The position numbers and the translations under genes were made by a program. Below the pieces are notes generated by a model. It was not told the origin of the DNA. It worked only from the letters and a program-made list of their open reading frames with translations, and made no database searches. A stretch of 64,000 bases of DNA from Paenibacillus xylanexedens (lineage in GTDB: Bacteria; Bacillota; Bacilli; Paenibacillales; Paenibacillaceae): contig NZ_VEIO01000001.1 of NCBI RefSeq assembly GCF_007680605.1, forward strand, positions 1,860,001-1,924,000. The letters run 5' to 3'. Every line of letters begins with the position of its first letter. Position 1 is the first letter of the stretch. Shown here in pieces: positions 35,946-44,102 of this stretch.

Positions 35946-37163
35946 TTGAATCCGAATGCATCTAATGAGACGAATGAGAGCAACGAGACCTCTGGCCCAG
36001 ATTTTTTCACAGCATCATTTACTCAGAATCCTTATCCGGTATATGAAAAATTAAGAAAAGATGACCCCATCTTTAAAGTGATGTTTCCGAGTGGAGAGTT
36101 TGGCTGGATCATTTCCCGATATGAGGACGCTGTTCAGATTTTGAAAGATTCCCGCTTCAGCAAAGACATAGTCAAACGATACGGAACAGAGGGCAAGAGT
36201 ATTTTTTCAAAAAATATGCTGTTCTCTGATCCACCTGATCACCGTCGTTTAAGGGGATTGGTACAAAAAGCTTTCACGCCGAAACTCATCGCAGATATGA
36301 GAAGCCATATCCAGAGCATTGCGGATGATCTGCTCGACAATCTGCCTTCGCATGAAACGATGAATCTCATAGATGACTTTGCTTTTCCACTACCTATTAT
36401 TGTCATTAGTGAAATTCTTGGCGTGCCGCTGGAGGATCGGGAGAAATTCCGCATGTGGTCTAACACCGTTATTGAGGCTTCCACCGGGAAGAATGCAGAA
36501 CTATTCCAACAGCACGAACGGGAGTTCATCGAATATTTGACCGATTGGTTCGCCAAAGTACGTCAAGATCCGGGTCAGGATCTAATCAGCCAGCTTATCA
36601 TTGCCGAAGAATACGGAGAGCAGTTGACCGAAAAAGAATTGCTTGGTGTGGTCTCGCTGCTTATCATTGCTGGACATGAAACCACTGTAAATCTTATCGG
36701 AAACGGTATTCTGGCTCTGCTTGAGCATCCGGAACAACAAGATTTGTTAATTCGGGAGCCTGAACTTATCCATCAAGCCATCGAAGAGATGCTGAGATAT
36801 AACGGGCCGGTTGAGTTCAGCACCTCGCGTTGGGCTTCAGAAGATATAGAGTTCCGTGGACAGCAGATTGCCAAAGGTGAACTTGTGGTTGTGGCGCTGG
36901 ATTCAGCTAATCGAGATGAAGAGCAATTCAAAGACCCGGATGTGTTTGACATCACACGTGAGAAAAGTGCGCATCTCGCCTTTGGCAAAGGTATTCATCT
37001 CTGTCTCGGTGCACCGCTGGCCCGACTTGAAGGCGAAATTGCCGTGAGTACGCTGATTCATCGTTTCCCTCACATGAAGTTGCAAAACAATGTCGACACA
37101 CTGGAATGGAGACCGGGCATGGTCGTTCGCGGTGTCAAGGAAATTCCGGTGTTACTAAAATGA
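35946..37163 (+). CDS. cytochrome P450, CYP107-like
   Basis: 405 residues with TTG start after GGAGAGGAGA. I helix IIAGHETT near residue 240, ExxR as EEMLR, heme loop AFGKGIHLCLGAPLARLEGE with Cys near residue 353. Intact paralogue of the deleted P450 at 3-500 (shared PVYEKLR, SRYEDAV, DHRRLR, LEWRPGM). It overlaps the next small gene by ATGA. Redox partner and substrate are not encoded nearby. Confidence 0.93.
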   Translation: MNPNASNETNESNETSGPDFFTASFTQNPYPVYEKLRKDDPIFKVMFPSGEFGWIISRYEDAVQILKDSRFSKDIVKRYGTEGKSIFSKNMLFSDPPDHRRLRGLVQKAFTPKLIADMRSHIQSIADDLLDNLPSHETMNLIDDFAFPLPIIVISEILGVPLEDREKFRMWSNTVIEASTGKNAELFQQHEREFIEYLTDWFAKVRQDPGQDLISQLIIAEEYGEQLTEKELLGVVSLLIIAGHETTVNLIGNGILALLEHPEQQDLLIREPELIHQAIEEMLRYNGPVEFSTSRWASEDIEFRGQQIAKGELVVVALDSANRDEEQFKDPDVFDITREKSAHLAFGKGIHLCLGAPLARLEGEIAVSTLIHRFPHMKLQNNVDTLEWRPGMVVRGVKEIPVLLK

Positions 37164-37525
37164 GCAGTTTCTTATTCGTGGTGCTGCTGTTGATTATTCC
37201 AATTTTGTGGTCCAAACTGGGGAGTCTGCAACGTCAGGTAGATGAACTGAAATCAGAGGTAGAGCGACTTCAAAACGGTTCGTCTGTCGATGCGAATCGT
37301 TTTGCTATCAACGCTTCTTCTGTCCAAAACGCTTCCTCCTTCTCTTCAACTACAGGCACAAACTCTTTTCCTCAGAGCGGATTCGATATGAATACGGAGT
37401 TGGATCGGGAATTGCTCGAAATGGTACGTCGCGGAAACAAAATTCAGGCTATAAAAAAACTGCGGGAAGCCCGAAGCCTCTCTTTAAAAGAAGCGAAAGA
37501 TTATGTTGAAGCATTAGATCGATAA
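37160..37525 (+). CDS. membrane-anchored protein with L7/L12 C-terminal-like domain
   Basis: 121 residues from ATG 37160, overlapping the P450 stop. N-terminal membrane helix (SSFLFVVLLLIIPILW), a short coiled coil (LGSLQRQVDELKSEVERLQ), a Ser/Asn-rich linker, and a C-terminal segment LLEMVRRGNKIQAIKKLREA, then RSLSLKEAKDYVEAL. This C-terminal segment matches the ribosomal L7/L12 C-terminal fold seen in many small Firmicutes proteins of unknown role. The tight overlap suggests coupling with the P450, which may be only incidental. Confidence 0.8.
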   Translation: MSSFLFVVLLLIIPILWSKLGSLQRQVDELKSEVERLQNGSSVDANRFAINASSVQNASSFSSTTGTNSFPQSGFDMNTELDRELLEMVRRGNKIQAIKKLREARSLSLKEAKDYVEALDR

Positions 37526-37622
37526 CAGGGGCACAATTGACCAAAGCGGTCTTTTATATGAGCATAAGCTTATACTAAACATCATGAACTAACAGCGCTG
37601 AATTGCATCATCCATAAAACGA

Positions 37623-37663
37623 AAGAGGAACTGAGCGGATTAACGCATACAGTTCCTCTTTTT
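37623..37663. terminator. bidirectional terminator
   Basis: Perfect 11-bp stem AAGAGGAACTG (37623-37633) with its complement at 37650-37660, T-run on the right and A-rich on the left; between convergent genes. Confidence 0.9.
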
Positions 37664-37725
37664 CGTACTCTTTTTTATAAACTTTCGAATTCATAAACAT
37701 GAGAAGTAACGGTGCTCCTGACTTC

Positions 37726-38481
37726 TTACTGAGCAGTTACCGCCCCATCGATTGCATATACAGCTCCGTTGATGTACGGTGCATCGTTTCCGAGCAGGAA
37801 AGAAACCAGATTAGCGATTTCTTCCGGCTTACCGAGACGTCCCGATGGAATGCTATCTACTGTAGCTTGGAAAACCTCCGGATTATCTTTACCGAATTGA
37901 ACAACCATCGGTGTCTCAATCGTCCCTGGAGCAATCGCGTTCACGCGAATGTTCTCTTTGCCATATTCAATCGCTGCTGTGCGCGTCAAACCAACAACAC
38001 CATGTTTCGTCGCCGCATACGGAGCAACTGCCGGAACACCCACAATTCCAGCGGTAGAAGCTGTATTCACAATGGAACCTCCACCCGTTTTGAGCATTTC
38101 GGTAATAACATATTTCAATCCGTAAAATACACTTCTCAAATTAATATCGATAATCTGGTCAAACTGCTCAATGGTATGTTCGATTAATTTGATCCCTGGG
38201 CCGGCAATACCCGCATTGTTGAAAAACATATCAATACGGCCGAACTCTTCGATCGTCTTTTTCACGTAATTCTCTACCTCAGCAGCTTTACTTACATCGG
38301 CCTGAACAAAAATTGCTTTGCTTCCCAGCTGTTCAATCTGCTTCACCGTTTCAAGACCTGTCTTTTCCACCAAATCCACGACAACGATGGAAGCTCCCTG
38401 CTCCGCTAGTTTCAGTGCTGCGGCTTGACCTAATCCACTTCCTGCTCCCGTAATGATGGCTACTTTTCCTGCGTGACTCAT
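37726..38481 (-). CDS. SDR family oxidoreductase, glucose-1-dehydrogenase type
   Basis: 251 residues from ATG 38481, which is properly spaced from GGAGGAGAT; an in-frame TTG at 38496 lies within that site. TGAGSGLG, NNAGI, Ser in STAGIVG, YAATK (YxxxK), and C-terminal INGAVYAIDGG-like INGAVYAIDGA. Classical tetrameric NAD(P)-dependent dehydrogenase; substrate unknown. Confidence 0.92.
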   Translation of the reverse strand: MSHAGKVAIITGAGSGLGQAAALKLAEQGASIVVVDLVEKTGLETVKQIEQLGSKAIFVQADVSKAAEVENYVKKTIEEFGRIDMFFNNAGIAGPGIKLIEHTIEQFDQIIDINLRSVFYGLKYVITEMLKTGGGSIVNTASTAGIVGVPAVAPYAATKHGVVGLTRTAAIEYGKENIRVNAIAPGTIETPMVVQFGKDNPEVFQATVDSIPSGRLGKPEEIANLVSFLLGNDAPYINGAVYAIDGAVTAQ

Positions 38482-38716
38482 GATGATCTCCTCCAATTAT
38501 GTGTCAATTGTGATCGTACCTGTTCATTCCTCGGCCTTATATGGATGATCTATGTAGGTCAGCAAGGACATGACTCCTTCCTGACTTTACCTATTTTAAT
38601 AAACAATTGATTTAAAAACAAACCAAATCATAACTACCCATATTATTTCGAGTAAATTCAGCTGCGCTACAGTCTTCGAGTTTGACTCACTCCTGCACAT
38701 GCAATCTACCTGTTGC

Positions 38717-40444
38717 TTACCGAAGCAAGTTCGTTTTCGCAAGCTCAATTAATTCATCGCCACGGCCATTCAGAACGGCTTTCATCATCCACAACGTGAA
38801 TCCTTCGGCTTGTTTTATATTAATTTTCGGTGGCAGGGACAGCTCCTGGCGATTCACAACAGCATCGATCAATACCGGTCCATTGTGTTGCAACGCGCGT
38901 TCTATGGCTCCCTCAAGCTCCGCAGGATCTTCTACGCGTATGCCTTCAATGCCCATTGCCTGTGCCACCATCGCGAAGTTTGGATTCACAAGCTCTGTTC
39001 CCGATTCAAGGAAACCGGCAGCTTTCATCTCCAGCTCTACAAAGCTGAGTGCGCCATTGTTAAACACAACCACTTTGACTGGAAGGTTATGCTGCTTCAG
39101 CGTGAGCAGATCTCCCATAAGCATCGCTAATCCCCCATCTCCGGACAACGAGATGACCTGCCTTCCAGGATCAGCAACCTGAGCACCAATGGCTTGAGGC
39201 AGTGCATTAGCCATCGTTCCATGATTGAATGAACCGAGCAATCTGCGGTTACGACTCATCTCAAGATAACGTGCCGCCCATACCGTTGGTGTACCCACAT
39301 CACAAGTGAAGATGGCATTTTTCGCAGCGGCATCACTGATCACTTTGGTCAAATATTGCGGATGAATAGGCTTTTTGCCTGGTTTGCCCACTGCAAGCTC
39401 GTCCAAATCCTCCCGTACTTTTGTATAATGCTTCACGCTTTTACGCAGATGTTTGTCACTATGTTCAGCCGTGAGGTATGGGAGCAACGCTTCAATCGTC
39501 GCCTTGATATCACCGCACACCCCGTAATCCAGTTTGGTTCGCCGTCCCAAATGTGAGGTTTGAATATCCACTTGCAGCACCGTAGCATCTTCCGGGAAAA
39601 ACTGACGGTACGGAAAATCCGTTCCGAGCATAAGGAGCACGTCACAGTCCATCATGGCATGGTATCCCGAAGAATATCCGATTAGCCCTGTCAGCCCTAC
39701 TGAATAAGGATTGTCGTATTCCAAGTACTCTTTCCCGCGAAGTGCAATAACCATAGGGGATTTCAATCGATCACAAAGCTCTAACAGTGGTTCACGAGCC
39801 CCCGCACATCCTGCCCCGCATAGAAGTGTGATTTTTTTGTCCTGATTCAAGTACTCCGCCAGCTTGGCGAGTTCGGGTTCAGAAGGATGTACAACCGGAT
39901 GTGGTGCATGGTATACATGCTCGGGAACAGGCAAATCAGCCGCTTCAAGTCCAGCAACATCGCCCGGAAGCACAATGACGGACACCCCCGAACGTGCTAC
40001 TGCTGTCTGCATCGCCATTGTGAGCGAACGAGGCATCTGCTTGGCTGTCGTGATCACTTCACAATAATGACTGCATTCCTGGAACAAATACTCTGGATGA
40101 GTCGCTTGAAAATATTCGCTACCAATCTCGTCACTTGGAATGTGAGCAGCAATGGCCAGAACCGGTACGCGGTTTCGATGGCAATCATAGAGTCCGTTAA
40201 TAAGATGCATATTCCCCGGCCCGCTACTCCCTGCACATACGGCAATGCTCCCACTTACTTGGGCATCTGCACCCGCTGCAAAAGCCGCTACTTCTTCATG
40301 TCTTACATGAATCCATTCAATTTTGCCTGACTTGCGGATGGAGTCGAGGACCGCATTCAACGAGTCTCCAACAATGCCGTATATCCGGTGAATTCCCGCA
40401 TTTAATAAGGCTTCAACAAGAACGTCTGCTATCGTTTTTTTCAT
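38717..40444 (-). CDS. thiamine-pyrophosphate enzyme, pyruvate oxidase/YdaP-like
   Basis: 575 residues, full length for the PoxB/YdaP branch of ThDP enzymes. Catalytic Glu in HVRHEEVAAFAAGADA, PYR-domain start GIHRIYGIVGDSLNAVLDS, FAD-type middle domain, and ThDP/Mg motif GDGGLAMLMGDLLTL ending in VVVFNN. It would decarboxylate pyruvate, giving acetate or acetyl phosphate with FAD and a quinone or oxygen acceptor. B. subtilis YdaP is a sigma-B general stress protein, but no sigma-B promoter was identified here. AAGGAGTGACC precedes ATG at rather long spacing. Confidence 0.88.
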   Translation of the reverse strand: MKKTIADVLVEALLNAGIHRIYGIVGDSLNAVLDSIRKSGKIEWIHVRHEEVAAFAAGADAQVSGSIAVCAGSSGPGNMHLINGLYDCHRNRVPVLAIAAHIPSDEIGSEYFQATHPEYLFQECSHYCEVITTAKQMPRSLTMAMQTAVARSGVSVIVLPGDVAGLEAADLPVPEHVYHAPHPVVHPSEPELAKLAEYLNQDKKITLLCGAGCAGAREPLLELCDRLKSPMVIALRGKEYLEYDNPYSVGLTGLIGYSSGYHAMMDCDVLLMLGTDFPYRQFFPEDATVLQVDIQTSHLGRRTKLDYGVCGDIKATIEALLPYLTAEHSDKHLRKSVKHYTKVREDLDELAVGKPGKKPIHPQYLTKVISDAAAKNAIFTCDVGTPTVWAARYLEMSRNRRLLGSFNHGTMANALPQAIGAQVADPGRQVISLSGDGGLAMLMGDLLTLKQHNLPVKVVVFNNGALSFVELEMKAAGFLESGTELVNPNFAMVAQAMGIEGIRVEDPAELEGAIERALQHNGPVLIDAVVNRQELSLPPKINIKQAEGFTLWMMKAVLNGRGDELIELAKTNLLR

Positions 40445-40596
40445 GATGCTGGGTCACTCCTTTATAACGTTATTTTGATTAGGTTTCCATCCCTTGAATA
40501 TACCTATTCTTATACCCCAATATTTTGAAAAACGAATCAAAAGCATATGTCACTCCAAGTATATAAACACAATCTTCTATAACATCTGGAGAAAAA

Positions 40597-40632
40597 TCAA
40601 AAAATCCGTTTACCTTAAAAGGCAAACGGATT
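40597..40632 (-). terminator. minus-strand terminator
   Basis: Minus strand AATCCGTTTGCC with GGTAAACGGATT (one mismatch) around TTTTAA, followed by TTTTTTG. Ends the SDR gene at 40677. Confidence 0.88.
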
Positions 40633-40676
40633 ACTCTTGTATTTCTCACGATATCTTCTCCTGAGAGCATAGTTAA

Positions 40677-41438
40677 TCAAATGGCTGGCATAACATTGCC
40701 ACCGCTTACAGGGATATACGCTCCAGTGATATATGAGGACAAATCGGATGCTAAGAAAGCAACGACGTTTGCAATCTCCTGATCTTCTCCCCTGCGTCTC
40801 AATGGTACAGATCGAGTATAAGCCTCGTCATGTCCTGGTTCGCTTGTTCGATCTCGTTCACTAATCGTCCAACCTGGGGCAACCTGGTTAACCGTAATCT
40901 GATATTCGCCGACTTCCTTCGCTAACACACGATATACACCGTCCATCCCGCGTTTTCCTGCGGTATAGGCTGATTGATGGGCAAAATTTTGCATCGCACA
41001 TTCGGTATTAATCCCAATGAATCGACCGGATCTCATTTCCTGCATCTGCGGAATGAAAGCTTTGGCAAGATATACACTCTGCATGACACATGATTCGAAC
41101 TGGCTTAAGTAATCCTCGGGTGCCTGATCCAAAACGGAAGTCCATTCGTATTGAATGACTGCATTTGCAACGGCAATATCTACGGTACCCATCGTATTTT
41201 GGATCGCATCTCGTATCCGAAACGCGGTATCCTGTTTAGTCAAGTCACCTTGCACGATTACGGTCTGCCGACCCAGTGCTTCAATCTCTTCCTGCAGTTC
41301 TTTGGCCTTCATTTCGTTGTTTATGTAATGCAGTACCAGATTCGCGCCGCAAGCTGCGAGTGTACGAGCAATCACTCTTCCCAATTGCCCCGTTGCACCC
41401 GTAACTATTGCCGTTTTTCCCGTTAAATCCAATTTCAT
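40677..41438 (-). CDS. SDR family oxidoreductase, FabG-like
   Basis: 253 residues from ATG 41438, eight bases after a perfect AAGGAGGTGA; an in-frame GTG at 41450 falls inside that site. TGATGQLG, VANAVIQ in place of NNAG, Ser/Thr region GINTECAMQ lacking the usual Ser, and YTAGK (YxxxK). The missing canonical Ser makes normal SDR catalysis uncertain. C-terminal ITGAYIPVSGG. Stand-alone. Confidence 0.85.
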   Translation of the reverse strand: MKLDLTGKTAIVTGATGQLGRVIARTLAACGANLVLHYINNEMKAKELQEEIEALGRQTVIVQGDLTKQDTAFRIRDAIQNTMGTVDIAVANAVIQYEWTSVLDQAPEDYLSQFESCVMQSVYLAKAFIPQMQEMRSGRFIGINTECAMQNFAHQSAYTAGKRGMDGVYRVLAKEVGEYQITVNQVAPGWTISERDRTSEPGHDEAYTRSVPLRRRGEDQEIANVVAFLASDLSSYITGAYIPVSGGNVMPAI

Positions 41439-41587
41439 GACCTGAGTCACCTCCTTATCCGTTCTACTCTAAAACGATTTCGAAAAGTGGATTTTAAAAT
41501 ACTTGTGCCGCCTGCATTTTCGGATATCAAGACTTCCTTTGGTTTTTTCTTGATTCTCAGTCCATTTCCAACGTTACTTTTGGATCT

Positions 41588-41896
41588 CTATTCACCATTG
41601 TGTTTCATAAAATCAATTTCCTGAAAACGGCTGACTTCCTTCTCCCAGCGCTCTGCAACATACTGACGGTGTACGGGATGGTCATTATAAGCGTCATAAG
41701 CAGCCTGATCTGCAAACTCCATGGAAAAACCGTAATCAAACTCATTCTTAACACTCACTTGACGTAACACTTGAAAATGTTCAACACCTGGAATTTCCGC
41801 AAGCGCTTGCTTACTTTCGTTCAAAAAAACTTCGGACTCCGCTGTATCTTTACCTGCATAAAGTGTAAATGTAACCATATGTGTAATTCTGCTCAT
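41588..41896 (-). CDS. Dabb (stress-responsive A/B barrel) domain protein
   Basis: 102 residues from ATG 41896 after GGAGGAGG; a GTG at 41914 overlaps that site. Dimeric ferredoxin-like barrel typical of Dabb: ITHMVTFTLYAGKD, ALAEIPGVEHFQVLRQV, DYGFSMEFADQAAYDAYNDH, PVHRQYV. Function unknown for most members. A perfect cre-like hairpin lies about 55 bp upstream. Confidence 0.88.
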   Translation of the reverse strand: MSRITHMVTFTLYAGKDTAESEVFLNESKQALAEIPGVEHFQVLRQVSVKNEFDYGFSMEFADQAAYDAYNDHPVHRQYVAERWEKEVSRFQEIDFMKHNGE

Positions 41897-41946
41897 CTCT
41901 ATTTCCTCCTCCACTATGTTCAGACTCTGTACTCTAGTTTACAACT

Positions 41947-41968
41947 GATTGCGCTGAAAGCGCAATCT
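41947..41968 (-). promoter_or_regulatory. cre-like site within a perfect hairpin
   Basis: TGAAAGCGCAATCT (41955-41968) fits TGNAANCGNWNNCW at every fixed position. It overlaps an 8-bp perfect inverted repeat GATTGCGC-tgaaa-GCGCAATC (41947-41967), upstream of the minus-strand Dabb gene. Either CcpA control or a transcript hairpin is possible. Confidence 0.45.
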
Positions 41969-42029
41969 TTGGTTGAGATGACGAATGAGTATTCATTCAA
42001 GATACTAAGAAAACACACCTAAAAAATAA

Positions 42030-42072
42030 ATCTAAAAAAACAAAAACCCCCGGAATAAAATCCTAGGGGTTT
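42030..42072 (-). terminator. terminator of the bL31 gene
   Basis: Minus strand AAACCCC (42072-42066) pairs with GGGGGTTT (42051-42044), followed by TTGTTTTTTT. 20 bp past the stop codon. Confidence 0.85.
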
Positions 42073-42091
42073 CTCCTCATCTATATGAGAA

Positions 42092-42343
42092 CTAGTTTTT
42101 GAGGTTGTATTTGCGGTTGAACTTGTCAACACGTCCACCGATATCCACGTTTCTTTGTTTACCAGTGAAGAACGGGTGGGATGCAGAGCTAGTATCTACA
42201 CGGATAACAGGATAAGTGTTACCGTCTTCCCATTCCATTGTTTCGTTCGAGAACTTCGTGGAAGAAGCCAGGAATTTGAAGTCAGCACTTGCATCGTAGA
42301 AAATAACGAGCTGTGTTTTAGGATGGATGTCAACTTTTGGCAT
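42092..42343 (-). CDS. rpmE2: 50S ribosomal protein bL31, type B (zinc-free)
   Basis: 83 residues, type B length. [34 protein letters not shown] and [10 protein letters not shown] are diagnostic. It has no Cys, so it is the form that replaces zinc-binding bL31 when zinc is scarce. AAAGGAGTG precedes ATG. No Zur box is visible in 42344-42420, unlike the L33 gene at 59992, so its control here is open. Confidence 0.95.
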   Translation of the reverse strand: MPKVDIHPKTQLVIFYDASADFKFLASSTKFSNETMEWEDGNTYPVIRVDTSSASHPFFTGKQRNVDIGGRVDKFNRKYNLKN

Positions 42344-42486
42344 AATCTATTTACACTCCTTTAATATGGGTACTTCCTAGAATCAAACTAAATTTTATTA
42401 TACTCTTTTTTTGCACGAAGTACCAGCAAGAATTGACGAAAAAACAAAAAAATTATAATTCATGCGAGTGGGCATCCGATCCATCC

Positions 42487-42762
42487 TTACGCGGGGCCTT
42501 TTTCCAGTACATGCAACATGTACTCGAGGGCCTCGAGTTCATCCCTTCCTCTGGTCTGTAATCGAACCATACTGCCGTTTCGAAGCGGAAGTAAAGCCAT
42601 GCCTAGCAGGCTCTTTACATCTACACGATGTTCATGATCAGCCTCCGTATAAGACAATAATATGTCCGATGCAAAACGTGACGCTTGAGAGGATACCGAC
42701 AATAACTCATCCCGATGAAAATCCGCGTGAATCATAAATTCATGTGTTCTCACAACTTTCAA
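42487..42762 (-). CDS. HPr-like protein with altered active-site loop
   Basis: 91 residues from a TTG at 42762, or 88 from GTG 42753, which has better spacing from AAAGGA. The HPr fold is clear: HRVDVKSLLGMALLPLRNGS carries Ser51 at the HPr kinase site (Ser46 of HPr), followed by DELEALEYMLHVLE. The loop that reads TGLHARPA in HPr here reads ADFHRDEL: His16 aligns with the catalytic His15, but Arg17 and Pro18 are replaced by Asp and Glu. PTS phosphotransfer is therefore doubtful; a Crh-like regulatory role through the Ser site is plausible. Confidence 0.8.
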   Translation of the reverse strand: MKVVRTHEFMIHADFHRDELLSVSSQASRFASDILLSYTEADHEHRVDVKSLLGMALLPLRNGSMVRLQTRGRDELEALEYMLHVLEKGPA

Positions 42763-42909
42763 TTCCTTTCGCCAAAAATAGGAGTAACCTGTAATGATGT
42801 GTTTTCATTTATATATTAAAATCAACATGAATTATACCATGTGCTGGCAGGTTGTCCATGCCTTTCATGCGGAAAAAACAAAAAAATTACGGCTTCTCCC
42901 GTTACAATT

Positions 42910-42944
42910 AAAAAAAGGTCCTGTACACATATGTGTACAGAACC
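42910..42944 (-). terminator. terminator of the xylan operon
   Basis: A near-perfect 28-base hairpin at 42917-42944 (minus strand GGTTCTGTACACAT with ATGTGTACAGGACC) followed by TTTTTTT. It lies 15 bp past the dehydrogenase stop. Confidence 0.92.
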
Positions 42945-42958
42945 TCATTCCCATAATG

Positions 42959-44026
42959 TCACATACCGTTCGGGTAAACCATCACTTTAAGACTACCGCT
43001 TTTGTTATGAAGCGCCCGCTCCATGGCCTGTTGCGTCTCTTCAAGGGGGTATCGATCCGAGATCAAAGACATCACATCATGCTGTCCCGAACTTAAAAAG
43101 GCAACTCCGGCAGGATACGTATTGGCATAACGGAATATGCCATAGATATCGACTTCATTATCGGCAATAAACGGGACATTGATCGCAATCTCATCCTGTG
43201 CAGGCAATCCAACAATGGCCAGCTTACCACCTCTGCGAAGAGAATATAGCGCCGATTGTAGTGCTTTGGGATTACCTGCTGTCTCCCAGGCTGTATCCAC
43301 CCCAACGCCGTCGGTAATTTCCCGTATCACAGCAAGCGCATCCTCGTGACGCACATTGATGGTGTGCGTTGCTCCCATACGGCGGGCGGCCTCAAGACGA
43401 ACTTCCTCTAGATCCGTGACAATTATGGTCTCTACTCCGAAGGATTTCGCTGCCGCAACAGCCATCAGTCCGACGGGGCCCATGCCCATAATAGCCAGTG
43501 TCGTTCCTGGAGAGAGTTTGCTCCGACGGGCAGCATGAATACCAACAGAAAACGGTTCATTCATGGCTGCTTCCTCAAAGGTCAGATGATCCGGAATTGG
43601 AAATACCATATCTTCTCGTATGACCATGTACTGGACAAATGCTCCATCGACCGGAGGGGTTGCCAGGAATTGAACATCAGGACACAGATTGTAACGTCCT
43701 TCCTTACAAGCTGTACAGCGGCCGCACGTCACTCCAGGTTCAATGGCAACTCGCTCCCCCACCTTCACCCGGGCAACGTCTGCACCTACCGCGACGATAA
43801 CCCCTGCACATTCATGACCAAGAATAATCGGTTTCTCCACCACAAATCTGCCAATGCGACCATGCTCAAAATAGTGTACATCCGATCCACAAACGCCTAC
43901 GGCCATTACCTTGATAAGCACTTCATGAGCTGAAGGTCTGGGAACAGGTTGATCCTCAATGATAATATGTCCAGGCTTCGTCATGACGGCGGCCTTCATC
44001 GTTACGGGCAGCTCGTGTTCACTCAT
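42959..44026 (-). CDS. zinc-dependent polyol dehydrogenase (sorbitol/xylitol/iditol type)
   Basis: 355 residues from ATG 44026, nine bases after AAGGAGGAG; upstream in-frame ATGs lack a site. Zinc-dependent MDR: catalytic Cys in GVCGSDVHY, His/Glu in GHECAG, four structural Cys in CGRCTACKEGRYNLC, Rossmann MGMGPVGLMAV. It belongs with sorbitol/L-iditol/xylitol dehydrogenases, interconverting a polyol and a ketose such as xylitol and xylulose. Third gene after the GH52 and GH67 genes, with a 76-bp gap, so a pentose role is likely. Confidence 0.88.
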   Translation of the reverse strand: MSEHELPVTMKAAVMTKPGHIIIEDQPVPRPSAHEVLIKVMAVGVCGSDVHYFEHGRIGRFVVEKPIILGHECAGVIVAVGADVARVKVGERVAIEPGVTCGRCTACKEGRYNLCPDVQFLATPPVDGAFVQYMVIREDMVFPIPDHLTFEEAAMNEPFSVGIHAARRSKLSPGTTLAIMGMGPVGLMAVAAAKSFGVETIIVTDLEEVRLEAARRMGATHTINVRHEDALAVIREITDGVGVDTAWETAGNPKALQSALYSLRRGGKLAIVGLPAQDEIAINVPFIADNEVDIYGIFRYANTYPAGVAFLSSGQHDVMSLISDRYPLEETQQAMERALHNKSGSLKVMVYPNGM

Positions 44027-44102
44027 ACGCATTCTCCTCCTTATGCTTGTCGGTGCTGTCTTTCGTTTCAAAGAAAACATTGCGTATTTCGTACATGATC
44101 AA

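Noticed and set aside
40479..40670. Minus-strand 63-codon frame downstream of an SDR gene
   Set aside because: It runs through the terminator hairpin of the SDR gene and has no ribosome site or family features.
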